A stretch of 64,000 nucleotides of DNA. Origin: Cheilinus undulatus (Eukaryota; Chordata; Actinopteri; Labriformes; Labridae). Location: NCBI RefSeq assembly GCF_018320785.1, contig NC_054877.1, forward strand, positions 33,750,151 to 33,814,150, in the 5' to 3' direction. The notes below the pieces were generated by a model. That model made no database searches, was not told the DNA's origin, and saw nothing but the letters and a program-made list of their open reading frames with translations. Below, in pieces: positions 1 through 12,469 of the stretch. The first letter of the stretch is position 1. Each line of letters opens with the position of its first letter. Made by a program: the position numbers and the translations under genes.

Positions 1-717
1 AATGAAACAAATTTGAAATTCAAACTGTACTGATAATTTTAAGTTTACATTTTACAAAACAAGTAAAACATGAGATTACATGAGCCAAGATATATTCACA
101 GATTGGAGAACACTTAAACAACTTCTGAAACAAATTTTCAAACAATGGTTTCTGTCAGAAAGGAAATGTACCAATGCTGGAAGTGACCCAAGTTTCAAGT
201 TTTGTCAGTTTATCAGACTCTGTAATTTTGTATCAGACTTTTTAAAAATGTGATTCATAATTTGTAAAGTTGCGTTGTGTAGTGTTAATTTATATTATGA
301 AACACTGTTTGGAAAATTAAAATTTGTTCCCATCTTTGCAAGTTTTTATATTGCACTTCCAGGCTACCGTACTATGGAGTGTTGTCCTTGGCCCTTTTTA
401 ATTTCAAACCCAAGTGCAGTTTAGAAAAGAGGATATGCAGGAAAAAGTTACTCTAATGTTGTTCAAGGTGAGTACAATCTAAAAACTGTAGGAAGAACAC
501 TGCAGCCATTTGAAATTACCACCAGGAGTGTGTTGATAGAAGTGGTAATGTAAAAGGGATTTTATTTCTTTTTACTCAGTTGTAAAATTTCAGTGTTTTT
601 TTTCACACAGCATTGGTTTAAAGGCATTAATGTTAATTTGATATCAACATGTCTGGACATATGGGTTCTTTTAAACCTGGTCTTGTAAATCTTATGTTGC
701 ATGCTTTCTGTTGTTAG
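1..717 (+). other. eif4a2: eif4a2 intron (partial), upstream of the first exon in the window
   Basis: AT-rich intronic sequence ending in a TTGTTAG acceptor at 711-717. I found no match to the preceding eIF4A exon, so the window opens inside an intron. It carries the H/ACA-like structure listed separately at 352-502. Confidence 0.75.
352..502 (+). ncRNA. Candidate H/ACA box snoRNA in an eif4a2 intron
   Basis: Seen: TGCACTT (352-358) pairs with AAGTGCA (412-418), closing a 5' hairpin that also contains GGCTA/TGGCC. An ANANNA-type H box (AGAAAA, 423-428) follows directly. A second hairpin comes next, with basal TGCAG/CTGTA and an upper AGTTACTC/GAGT..CT stem. It ends in ACA at 497-499, three bases before the predicted 3' end. 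The upper stem is about 16 nt from ACA, which fits the H/ACA pocket rule. Known: mammalian EIF4A2 introns host several snoRNAs (SNORA63, SNORA81, SNORA4, SNORD2). Which one this corresponds to, if any, I cannot say without a search. Confidence 0.5.
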
Positions 718-2101
<1,384 letters not shown>

Positions 2102-2757
2102 ACCCTGAGAATTCTTTTTTATTTTAAACGCAGTGATAGCGATCGTCCACTTGCATTGTGCTTAATATTATTCGAGGGGGAGAAAAAACTTCTAAATGCT
2201 AAACCTTGGATCAGAATTTTGGTATGTGTTAAAAGCGAGGTGACTTCTATGGTGGTCCCTCTCGGACAGTTGTAGATTCTAACCTCAACAGCCGGCTGGT
2301 TGGAGCTACAAAGCCATGGGGTCTGTAAACATAAAGGTCCTTATCAGGTATTTTTTTCCATGTTCAATTAAGATGTGTGTATTCGATGTTCTCCACCATT
2401 TAGTAACTTACTTGTGGACTAAAAGGTATAAGTGCTGTATAAAGTCTGCAAATTATGTTATGCTAACATATGTGCGATGTATTGTGGGCCTGCTTAATAG
2501 AGGCACTTGTCATGTTATACTGTAGATTCACTTGCTTTTTGTTATATTTTGTGAATGTTTTAATTTAACTGTACCATAGTTTTTCTTTTTTATCCCACTT
2601 GCTCTATCAGAATTCCTCACTGGTTGACCATATTTTGCTGACGTGGTTTTAACCTTACCAGAGTATATTGCTATTTCCTCCCCCTTGACTACTTTCAGAT
2701 TTCCTCCTCCCCAGAATTGTATGAATGTCTTAATAAACTGACATTGCTGTAAGTAAA
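2102..2757 (+). other. eif4a2: eif4a2 3' UTR with AATAAA poly(A) signal
   Basis: T-rich sequence after the TGA, with a canonical AATAAA at 2732-2737 and expected cleavage about 15-20 bases later. The end coordinate is inferred from that spacing. No transposon is seen inside it. Confidence 0.7.
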
Positions 2758-3270
2758 CTTGGTGTGCAGCCTGTTATAAAGTATGCATGTCCAAGTCTAT
2801 ACTTAAATGTGACATGTTAGTTAAGCCAAGGGTTGACTTTTTTTTTTGGAAGCTGCTTCTTCAAAGAGGCAACGTGAAAGAAGTTGATATTTAACACCAC
2901 GAAGGTTAACTGTTGTACACCCCTTTGTTGCCACAGGTAGAAGCACTCAAAACGCAAGTAGGCAGCACCATCTAGTGTCCAATAAATGCAAGAGCATTGT
3001 AAAACTGGTTCTGATTCACACTCTGGGGAACTGTCAGTAGCATAGAAATGAACATCCTGAAATTCATGAACTTCGTTGTTTCAGTTCTGAAGGTTATTTC
3101 AATTAACATCTCAAGTATGGCCTAAAAGTAAAATTGTGTATATTTTGATACTTTATATTCAGATCTGGATTTTACTGTTCAGTAATGTCTCATGGACTAC
3201 AGAACACTTTATCCTCATTGGGACATAAGGAGAGAATGGTTCTTTGGTTGTCCTTACCGGTTCTGATAAA
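2758..3270. other. Intergenic, nothing recognised
   Basis: AT-rich sequence with stop codons in all frames. It contains the short phrase CACCATCTAGTG (2968-2979), related versions of which occur near 42100, 36400 and 48745. I see no gene. Confidence 0.6.
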
Positions 3271-4725
3271 CAGTACAGGTACATCTCAGAAAATTAGAAT
3301 ATCATGAAAAAGTTCAAGATTTTTTGTCACTCATTTCAGAAAGCGAAACCCACATATAGACTCATTACACAGAGTGAAATATTTTAAGCCTTCATTTCTT
3401 GAAATGTTGATGACTATGGCTTACATATAATGAAATCAAAAATTATGTGTCTCAGGAAATTAGGATATTACATAAGATCAATTAAAAAAGGATATTTAAA
3501 CAGAAATGTCAGGCTTCTGAAAAGTATGCTTATTTCTATGCACTCAGTACTTGAGCGGGCCTCCTTTTGTATGAATTACTACATCAATGCAGCGTGGCAT
3601 GGAGGCGATCAGCCTGTGGCACTGCTCAGGTGTAATGGAAGCCCAGGTTGCTTTGATAGCGGCCTTCAGTTCATCTGCATTGTTGGGTCTGGTGTCTCTC
3701 ATCTTCCTCTTGACAATACCCTGAACCCCGTAGATTCTCTATGGGGTTCAGGTCAGGCCAGTTTGCTGGCCAGTCAAACACAGTAACACCATGGTCATTG
3801 AAACAGCTTTTGGTACCTCTGGCAGTGTGGGCAGTTGCCAAGTCCTGCTGGAAAATGAAATCAGCATCTCCATAAAGCTTGTCAGCAGAAGGAAGCATGA
3901 AGGTCTCTAAAATGTCCTGGTAGATGGCTGTGTTGCCAGTGGACCAACATCAGCAGATGCCATGGCAGCCCAAATCATCACTGACTGTGGAAACTTCACA
4001 CTGGACTTCAAGCAATGTGGACTCTGTGCCTCTCCACTCTTCCTCCAGACTCTGGGACCTTGATTTCCAAATGACATGCAAAATTTACTTTCATCTGAAA
4101 AGAGGATTTTTGACCACTGAGCAACAGTCCAGTTCTTTTTCTCCACAGCCTAGGTAAGACGCTTCTGACGTCTCTGGTTCAGGAGTGGCTTGACACAAGG
4201 AATGCCACATTTTTAGCCCATGTCTAGGATTGGTCTGTGCATAGTGGCTCTTAATGGACTGGCTCCAGCCACAGCCCACTCCTTGTGAGGTTCCCCCAAA
4301 TTCTTGAATGGATTTTGCTTGACAATCCACTCAAGGCTGCGGTCATCCCTCATGCTGGTGCACTTTTTCCTTCCACTCAACTTTCTATGTATATGCTTGG
4401 ATACGGCACTCTGTGAACAACCAGCTTCTTTAGCAATGACCTTTTGTGGCTTACCCTCCTTGTGGAGGGTGTCAATGACTGTCTTCTGGACATCTGTCAA
4501 GTCTGCAGTCCCCCCCATGATTGTGTAGCCTACTGACCCAGACTGAGAGACCATTTAAAGGCTCAGGAAACCTTTGCAGGTGTTTTGAGTTAATTAGCTG
4601 ATTAGGGTGTGACACCATGACTTTCCAATATTGAACTTTTTCACCGTATTCTAATTTTCTGAGACACTGAATTTCGGGTTTCCATTATCTGTAAGCCATA
4701 ATCATCAATCTTGAAAACTAAAGCT
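3271..4725 (-). mobile_element. Tc1/mariner-type DNA transposon, decayed, right end truncated
   Basis: The left end at 3271 starts with CAGTACAGG and carries an outer direct repeat (TCTCAGAAAATTAG) plus a diverged inner copy near 3450 (TCTCAGGAAATTAGG). This is the IR/DR arrangement of long-repeat Tc1 elements. On the right the inner repeat is present in inverted form near 4630-4666, and a second inverted stretch (TAAGCCATAATCATCA) lies at 4692-4707. The outer right terminus is missing; homology stops about 4725. The body holds the transposase relic described separately. Confidence 0.88.
3544..4518 (-). pseudogene. Tc1-like DD34E transposase pseudogene
   Basis: Reading the minus strand, a start at 4518 leads into a Tc1-type N-terminus with helix-turn-helix DNA-binding character (about 4250-4518). 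The catalytic domain follows, with the first Asp region (LFSDESKF), the second Asp region (FQQDLATAHTA) and the third-acidic-residue region (WPDLNPIENL). The relic ends at a TGA (3546-3544). The frame shifts at least twice (near 4090-4250 and 3905), so no full protein can be made. It would have encoded a transposase of about 320-340 residues binding the surrounding terminal repeats. It is dead by frameshift and by loss of one terminus. Confidence 0.88.
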
Positions 4726-5215
4726 ACCACATGGCTGTTCTTGTCTCTAAGGTATCAACTGTTGATAGTGAAAGTACAGTTGAAGATCAAGGGGAAGGGC
4801 TGGGTTGGCTTCTGTGGTTGTGGGCGTTGTGGTAATTTTTCAACCATTTCACAGGGCTGGTGTGTTTTGCTGCTTGCAGCTGCAGCTCACACCCCCTCTG
4901 GCACACACTCTCACAGCTGTCAAAGACCTGTTATTCTTCACAAGTTTTACCTTAATAAACCGCCCTGATACCATGCTAGGAACTATTCAGAATAAAAGCA
5001 TTTTGTACAAACGAAGGGAGTTTCTCAAAAGCAAGGCCATCCATAAGGGAATAAAGGGAATGCTTTCTGGGGACCGGCCAAAGGGAGGGACCATGGCAGT
5101 CAGGGAAACCATGGACAACTGTAAAGTTAAAGCTGTAGTAAGCGATTTAGTTTTAGTATCGTATGCCCACAAAAACGACACAACCCCTCAGGGTCTTGTT
5201 ATTGAAGCCATCTAA
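4726..5215. other. Intergenic with an unrecognised open frame
   Basis: A 136-codon open frame runs on the plus strand (4805-5215), but its translation has low-complexity hydrophobic stretches and matches no family I know. No promoter or splice signals point to it. I treat it as chance. Confidence 0.5.
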
Positions 5216-5660
5216 CACACTTCTGCAACGCCTCCTCCTTCCGTGCTGCACTCTCACTTGAGGAAAACCAGCAAGGGATGATGCTCCAGCCAATGAGGAG
5301 GTTAGTACTTGCAGCCAATCACGGCTAAGGATGGAAGGAGAGTTCCTATTGGCCGCTGCAGTAGGTGCACTTGCAGCTTAGCTCAGTGAGAAGTTGATAT
5401 AATGGCGGAGTTACCAGCGGTGCTCTGTCCTATGTAGAATTTGTTCATGCTGAGACGAAGTGTTTTCTAACCTGTAATTCGGCCATTGATTTCAGTGGAA
5501 AAGCAGAGCGAAATCACTCCACGAGAGCTTTGCCACCGTCAGTATGCGATTCAGCGGATGTGCACATTCGCCAGGAGGTATGTGAGAAGAGGGGCGGAGC
5601 TATGGAGCTCAAAGACAGAAAAGAACAGGAAGGGAGGGACAGTAGAGTTGATTCCACATG
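5216..5660 (+). promoter_or_regulatory. CCAAT/CpG patch with possible promoter and small exon, owner unknown
   Basis: Three CCAAT-type sites lie close together: GCCAATGAGG (about 5289), GCCAATCACGG (about 5315) and ATTGGCC in the opposite sense (about 5348). Downstream is ATGGCGGAGTTACC (5402), which meets a stop after 11 codons. Next comes a possible exon 5496-5577, bounded by TTGATTTCAG and GTATGTGAG and open in one frame. CpG density is higher than in the flanks. It may be the promoter of an unannotated transcript or a mobile-element fragment; I cannot tell which. Confidence 0.3.
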
Positions 5661-6104
5661 ATTCTCACTGAATGTTACCCCAGCTTTGATATGTGATAAC
5701 CATATTCAGTATTTACCCTGAATAACCATTGTTATCAAAGCAACACAAAAATGAATTTTATGTGTTTATGCCTTTGTACAATGAAACATTTTCAAAATGT
5801 AAGCCCATTTCGTTGGGACAGTGTTATCTTTTTATTTGTAACGTTAATGTGGATGGGCAAACTGAAATAGGCCATTGGGAAAGTAATGTCAGACTTCATA
5901 GCAAAGCCATAATGTGCCCCTAACCTCAGGATGCCACAGAGTAGAGTGCAAGGCTGTGAAATAAGGGAAAAATTAGTAAATAGAATGAAGGCAAAAAAAG
6001 CAGCTTACAGTGGCAAAAACTGGCTTTAGAAATGGTGAAAAGCAGTTAAAAAGTGGTCAAAGGGGGTTATAAGCTGCAAAAAAAGGTTAAAATATGCAAA
6101 ACTA

Positions 6105-6480
6105 GGTTAATGGTGCAGTGTGTAATTTTCAGCCTTGCAGCATTGAGCGGAAAAAACTTGAAGCATAATACTTATAAGGAGGTCTTTCTTAATTTGTGTT
6201 TATTCATCTGAATACATAAAAAAAACCAACTCAGAATAGGCCATTTATTTAGAGATAGGGAGGGTCCCCTCCACAGACACCGCCATCTTGGATTTATGCA
6301 TTTTGCATGTTTTCATGGCACCACAAAAGGAACCAAACAACATTTACATATTTTTTTATTCAGTTCCAAAGGTTGCAACATTTATCACCAGAGACATCAG
6401 CATAACACTGTGACCCTGTGACAAATTTTACTGGTGAGGAAACAAAAAGCTTCACAAATAGAAGTTAAGAGGAAAACTTT
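6105..6480. repeat. Decayed teleost interspersed repeat
   Basis: Phrases such as GGTGCAGTGTGTAA near the left side and GGGTCCCCTCCACAGACACC with GCCGCCATCTTGG-like words (about 6265-6295) resemble, from memory, a repeat family common in many fish genomes. Family name not established; boundaries approximate. Confidence 0.4.
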
Positions 6481-8139
6481 AACGGACAGACGTATTCTAG
6501 CTTGTGGCCTTCATCAAAGCTGAGAATTTCAAAATTTGCCACTTTTCAAATGCTTTTTGTTTGCAAAATTCTAGGATAGTTGCTTTTTTGTGCAAAAAGT
6601 GCATAAAAAACCTTGGTTTTAATTCTGGTGTTTCAAAATAAGATGTCATAAATGCTGTGTTTAAAATAAGATGGTAAGCACATCTCATTTTGAAACTCTG
6701 TTTTAAAACCTTTTTTACATTTTAAAATGTTGTTTTCTTGCAGCCAAAAAGGCAATTTTTGCTCTCAACAGTCAAGAAACAGAATTTCAAACATATTTGA
6801 CCAATATGGGCATACATATTTGCTACAACAGGATAAGTATGACTCTCTTTTGATCATTTTCCTGACTATTTTGGCCAATAGCCAGAAAAAAGGTGAGACC
6901 TCAGTTCTGTAGGTTCTCTGCGTCTTTAAATGTAAATTCAAATAAACTGAAACTCAAGCCACGCCTCACGCCCAGACCTTCAAATCTAATCAGTCCACCC
7001 TTAAGTCAGAGTGTATAATTCTGCAGACTTTGAAGAAAAAGCCTTAAAGGGTTTTTGAAATATTGTGTTCACAGAGCTTGAGAACATAATGCCTTCAGCC
7101 TCAGCTATCACCAGCATGGAAGCTTTTAAAACTGAACAATATGCTGACCACTGGTTTAGAGCCTGGTCAAGAATTCTGCAGGGCCAAAAAAATGCAGCAA
7201 CTACTACTAATGAAGTTCATGTCTGTAAAAAAAGAAAAGAATTTACCAGAAATAAAACAGGAAATATTTTATTTGGTTAAACAAAAAAGGAAGAAAAACC
7301 CCAGACCACTGACTTACAGGTGCCGACTGCTAAATGAAAACTGTTTCACAACATTTTTGTCTGTTTGTGTGTACTGGGGTCTCTACTTCCTATTTTGATT
7401 TTCAGTTCATCTTCTCCCTTGAAGTATGAGTTACACCTTATGCATGAAGTGTTCTTTGTTGCAGGTTTAGGCAAATACTTTCAGCAGGCACTCATAGCAT
7501 TATACTTTAATTTTATTGTTAAACTTGTGTTTTACTGCCTTCTTACTAATGTTATAAAGAAAATCTATGTGCTTCAACAGAGCATTCAGTCCATGCAAAG
7601 TGTTTGTGTGCATGTGTGTCATACTACACCCAGTCAGAATTTTTTTCCATACAGCAGTTATGTAAATCACTTTTTAACCAAGCCACTATTCATCCAAACC
7701 AAGAAGTAATGATTAAAATAGCTGTATGGAACTTTTGTGATAAAACAGGAGGCCCACACGCAGGACATTGCCTTTGTTGTTTCTCTAAAAGTTTTCTTTA
7801 AACCACTAAAAATGACAACAGCATGAATTATGATACCTTACAACTAGTATAAAAGCTCTATTTTTGTCATTTCTTCTGCAGAAGTGGAGCTTTCTTGGTC
7901 TACAACCTCACAGTCCATTCTGTGCAGGGCTCTAGTGATTGTCTTCTTTGAGACTACAATTTCTGACTTGGCCAAGTCACTCACTAGTGTCTTGTTGGTT
8001 TTTGTTATTTGTGAAAAATGTTGTTTCTATGTGCAAAGTAAGATAATGTAATCATCCAAAACAAACTGAGATGTTTGGAAAAGCTGTGTGAAAAAGTGTG
8101 TGAACATATTTTTTTCCCATGCCCCTGGAAAAATACAGA
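6481..8139. other. Intergenic, nothing recognised
   Basis: AT-rich sequence. Several short open frames (60-115 codons) show no conserved motif, no codon bias and no splice context. I see no gene here. Confidence 0.6.
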
Positions 8140-8710
8140 CATCCAGAGCACAACAGGGGTTGTGTCAACCCCCCTTCCCGCCCCCTTTCCGCCTACAAAA
8201 TATCTCCAGACTCAGACCATCACTCTCAGACTTGGTGATTCCTGTCTGGGGTACCCACAGGCCCCAGTATGTCCAAAACTTTACAGCCAGGCTGCTCACC
8301 CACACTAGGCCCTGGCAGCACTTCACCCCTACCCTCATCCACCTATACTGACAAGTACAAAATCCTCCTTCTTACTTGCAAATCCCTTCATGCCCTTGCC
8401 CCTGAGTACCTCTCTGACCTCCTGCACCTATATATGCAGCCTCTGGCCCTCAGACACTGGCCTTCTCACTTTCCCCAACACCAGAATCCATGAGACACAG
8501 CCTCAGCCCCCACTTTCTGGAACGTTCTCCCTGAAAATACGTGCAATGCTCCTTCTTTGGACATGTTTAAAAAAATCCTCAAGTGCAACCTGTTCACCAC
8601 AGCCGACAGTGTCTCCTAACCCTCCTTCTCTAAACACTCAACTTAGTGTTTGTCTTTGTGTTGTGTCGTCTTCTGTATTTTTGTAGAGCATTACTATTAT
8701 CATGTAAAGC
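8140..8710 (+). mobile_element. LINE (L2/Rex-like) 3' fragment, 5' truncated
   Basis: The translated sequence spread over two frames shows the tract that follows the reverse transcriptase in fish non-LTR elements: VQNFTARLLTH, then YKILLLTCKSLHALAPEYL and SDLLHLY, then a TFWNVLP-like word. These appear in the usual order. Frameshifts and stops break it. It lacks the reverse transcriptase core, so it is a 5'-truncated dead insert. Clade assignment (L2 versus Rex1) is tentative. Confidence 0.75.
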
Positions 8711-9839
8711 AGCTTTCCGCTCAAAGTCTCTCACCATCATCTTATTTCATGTAAACTTTTGCTCCTTACAGGATATATTGTGTAAACACCATTCCTGATT
8801 GAGCAAATGCAATTTTGTAACACATGTACAAGTAACAATAACAAACAGAAAATTATGCAAACCTATTCTCTGCAACCGGAAAAAACAGAGACTTCTGCAC
8901 ATTGATAAAAGCTCTAATCTTGTCCATTGCTGAAGAAAAGAGTCAGGTCTTGTTGTTCTAAAAAGGCTCCCACTTTTAAGCAGTGAAATCCTGAAGGTAG
9001 CTTGTTTATTAACTTGCACACTCTCTATTTGTACTTAGCACGTCAACATCAGCAATTATTTTGCTAAGCCAACTGTCAGAAAGAGACTAAAGATAAGCTT
9101 TGCTGCTCTGATGGCTGAAGTGAGCAGCTGACTCCTCATTAATAATCACTGCAGTCTGAAAATAAACTCATTTATGGCTCTAAATCAGCTCTTATGTTAA
9201 ATGAAAATGCCTGCTGAATTTACCTTCTTAATGCCTAAAGACGTCATTTCAGCACTTGATAGTGTTTTACAGGTTTGTCTTGGACCTTTGTGCAAATTAT
9301 TCTTCCTTATGCATTGCCATGGAAACAGAGCAGCTGTTTGGGGAACAGCTAATCCAGGCAACATCACATTTCAGGACGAGGTGCCCTAAATAAACATATA
9401 GAGCACCCACAGCGAGGTGAAAGGAGGGGAGGGAGACCTTCTCCTGACCTTAAACTGACACTGACATATTTACCAGGTAATACGTGTTAATAGAGGCACT
9501 GAGAAACACTATACTGTCAGGATCTTTAAATCACTTGGATTGTTCTCCGCATCGGGTTGATTTAAACATAGCAGTTGCCATAATCTCTACTACATGCATT
9601 ACGATTTAAGATGCAATGTTAACAGACTAACTTTCATCATCATCTTCAGTCTTTGTAGATGCCTGTAGATGCCTTTTATTGCAGAAATTTTACAGCTTCA
9701 AAAACGAGTCAGCAAACCAAGAAGTTCATCATCTGATAAGAAAGTGAAGAGATAAGTCACGTAAAGGTCTTTCAAACTGTAAAACATTCATGAGGAGATA
9801 GTAAACCAATGCAAAGGTTAATTCTTGAATTTAGGTGTT
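8711..9839. other. Intergenic, nothing recognised
   Basis: Mixed-composition sequence with no long open frame, no splice-bounded coding stretch and no obvious terminal repeats. Confidence 0.55.
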
Positions 9840-9892
9840 TCAATCAGGCCTGTTACTGCAGGTGTATAAAATTAAGCACCTAGCCATGTAGT

Positions 9893-10371
9893 TTACATTT
9901 GTTAAACAAAATGGCTCGCTCTGAAGAGCTCAGTGACTTCAAACGTGGCACTGTGATAGATGCCACCTTTGCAATAAGAAAGTTAGTGAAATTTACCATG
10001 CTGAATATTCCACAGTCAACTGTGAAAGATTTCATTAGAAAGTGGAAGTGTTTAGGAACAACACCAACTCATCTAAGAGATGCTGAAGAACACGTACAGT
10101 CCCAGAACGGGGTCAATAACTGCTAAGGCGCAAGGTGGGTAAGTGTTGGCAATGTTTTGCTGATTCCACTGCTAGAGAGTTCTGAACTTCCACCGGCATC
10201 AATGTAAGTACAAAAACATCACCAAGTCCAGTGCCAAACATCAGAAGGAGTGGTGTAAAGCACACTGAAACTGGACTGCGTAGCAGTGGGAACGTGTTCT
10301 GCCAGTCTGGGTTTGGCGGTGCTGGTTGAACGTTGCCTGCATGGCCACATTGTGCCAACTGTCACTTAAAA
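9893..10371 (+). mobile_element. Tc1-like transposase relic, internally deleted
   Basis: An ATG at 9911 opens a Tc1-type N-terminus (MARSEELSDFKRGTVI..., with a helix-turn-helix containing IPQSTVKDFIRKW). Downstream the frame is lost. The DNA still aligns in order with the middle of other fish Tc1 transposase genes: GGAGTGGTGTAAAGCACACT, AGCAGTGGGAACGTGTTCT, CTGGGTTTGGCGG and TTGTGCCAACTGTCA. Parts between these blocks are missing. Both terminal repeats and the C-terminal third are absent. Confidence 0.8.
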
Positions 10372-10456
10372 ATACCTGAAAATGAACAAAAGTTCATTGT
10401 TGAATTCTAGTCCCATTTCTTTGTTACTAGCTTAGCAATAACTCATGGACCTAAAA

Positions 10457-11240
10457 GGGTCTGGGTGCAGACTGATGACCTCTGTTGGCCACTCTCACAA
10501 ACCATTCATCTAAGACACCGTAGATCTCTGGACAGAAGTGCCATAATTTGCCAATACAACATATACCCAGTTTTAGATTTTTTTAAAATTATAGACTAAG
10601 TCTGGCAGTATCATTTAGGAAAAAAAAAAAATTGCAAACATTACAGACTAAACAATATTTCATGAATAAGACAGAAAAAAAGATCAGATGTCTAATCCTA
10701 GATTAATTATGTATAGACCTGTTTTAGAAGTAGTTACATGATAAGTGGCTCACTTGAGCTTCATTAGCTTTAGCTAAATCTAACATAGCTACGCTGGCAA
10801 GGCAATTAGCAGTACTACATAAGCTAATGTAGCTAGGTTAGCTTTAGTAACGTAAGCTTTCGCAAATGTGGCTAAAGCTAACTCAGCTACTTTGACAACG
10901 TAAATATGTAGCTTACGTAGCCTCTCCACGAGCTTAGCTCTAGCTACGTTAACTAAATAGCTACGTCTACATAGCTTACACCACTAAGAGAGCTATGTAA
11001 GCTACACTTGCTTTGTTAGGATGTTTTCATGGAGGACAAGCTTTTTTCCTCGTAAGTAGACTGTTTATTCAGCTTAATTAAACTTTTTGTAATCAAGTTT
11101 GCTGGTCAAGTTTTTAACTTTTGGTATCCTAACCCTTACTATAACCCTTACCCAATCCTGAACGGAAGTTTAATCCAATTTTATTCTTAAAGATTTAGCA
11201 TTTATTTCCATTTTGAGATACACAGAATCCCAGAGCCCTC
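10457..11240 (+). repeat. TAGCTA-rich inverted-repeat element, copy A
   Basis: Starts with a terminus related to GGGTCTGGGTGCAGACTG followed by CCACTCTCACAAACCATTCA. A 5' non-repetitive part comes next, then about 260 bp (10760-11020) of irregular AGCTA/TAGCTTT words, then a shared 3' segment (GGTATCCTAACCCTTAC). The right terminus is eroded. See copy E for the best-preserved inverted ends. No coding capacity. Confidence 0.8.
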
Positions 11241-12469
11241 TCCATGGATCTGAAATTTTAAGTTCCTTGAAGTAGAGATGACAGGCTTTTAAGTTTGGTG
11301 GAACAGCATGCTAACAGTTAGCTTAATATGAAGTATATATGTTTGATTATGTAGTAGTAATGTAGTATTGGGTTTTGGACACAGCCATAGAAGCAAGATG
11401 AGTAAGCTTGTTTGAAACTTGAGTTGCCATCAACCCAAATATTCTCCTCATCGAGTCACTTTGATTGGCTAGTCACATGCAAATTAAACTTTTATCCAGA
11501 AGTTTAAAACTTGCTGAAATTTTGATGGTGAGCTGCATTTGTAAAGGCAGATGACTGTTTCATCCCAGATTTACCCAGCCAGATACCTTGTAAATTTTGA
11601 ATGCGCTGATATGTGAACGCAGCAGGAAATATTCAGAAAATTCACTGCAAGAAACCAATAGTTCTGATAGCACTTAACCCTTTAAAGGCAAAAAAATTGT
11701 CATCAAAGTGTCAGACTTTGCTGCTTCTTCAGCCATTTTTCACATCTGGCCCTCCCAGCTCATATTTATTTGTTAGTGTAGTTTGTCTGTAAGGGTTATA
11801 ACATTTATTTCACATCCGCAGAGCACTGGAACAGCCTTGATTATCACTGTTATGTTGGTGGCAGATGCCTCCGTGGATCAGACGCACTTTGGACACTGAT
11901 GCCCGATGCCGAAGGGTATTTTTGGCTCTGCGTATCAGATGTCAGATGGAAAAGGCCTGAATGAAAATCATAGTGAGAAACATTCCAGTACACACACTCA
12001 GGCAAAGTTCATACCTTCACGTATGGATGTGTTTGAGTTGCAGATTGTGTGTGAGCTTAAGCAAAAGATGTTTACACTTCCATTCTAATGAAGCCTGTGA
12101 AGCCCCCTCACCTGCTCTGCTTAGCAAACTGTTGCTATGGAGAGAAAAGGCAAACAGGTGTAGGCTTCAGGCTGATTTGTGTAGTTGCTCTTGTCTTCTG
12201 CAAACAGTTTCAATACTCATCTCTTCATTGGTGCTAACTGCTTGAATGCTTCCTGCCTACTCTGAATGCGGTAAAGGTGCAAAATCCTGTGAAAAAAAAG
12301 TGTGACAGTGTGCCGCTTGTGTGCTAGGAGAAACTGCTGCAAACTCTTTTTTAACCCCTGTATTTTTCCATTGTATGTCTACTTTATCCAAACTATACAT
12401 ATCTTCTAATTAAATATAACACATTTTTCATTCTGAAAGCCATTTTGGGTAAGCACTTTTGTATGATAC
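11241..12469. other. Intergenic, nothing recognised
   Basis: No coding or RNA signal found. Short open frames at 11906-12245 carry no recognisable motif. Confidence 0.55.

Noticed and set aside
3430..3786. 118-codon plus-strand frame
   Set aside because: It is antisense to the Tc1 transposase relic.
4805..5215. 136-codon open frame on the plus strand
   Set aside because: No recognisable domain, composition like chance translation, no promoter or splice support; kept only as a note.
10760..11020. AGCTA array as a CRISPR-like or satellite array
   Set aside because: No regular repeat-spacer period; irregular words inside a bounded element in vertebrate DNA.
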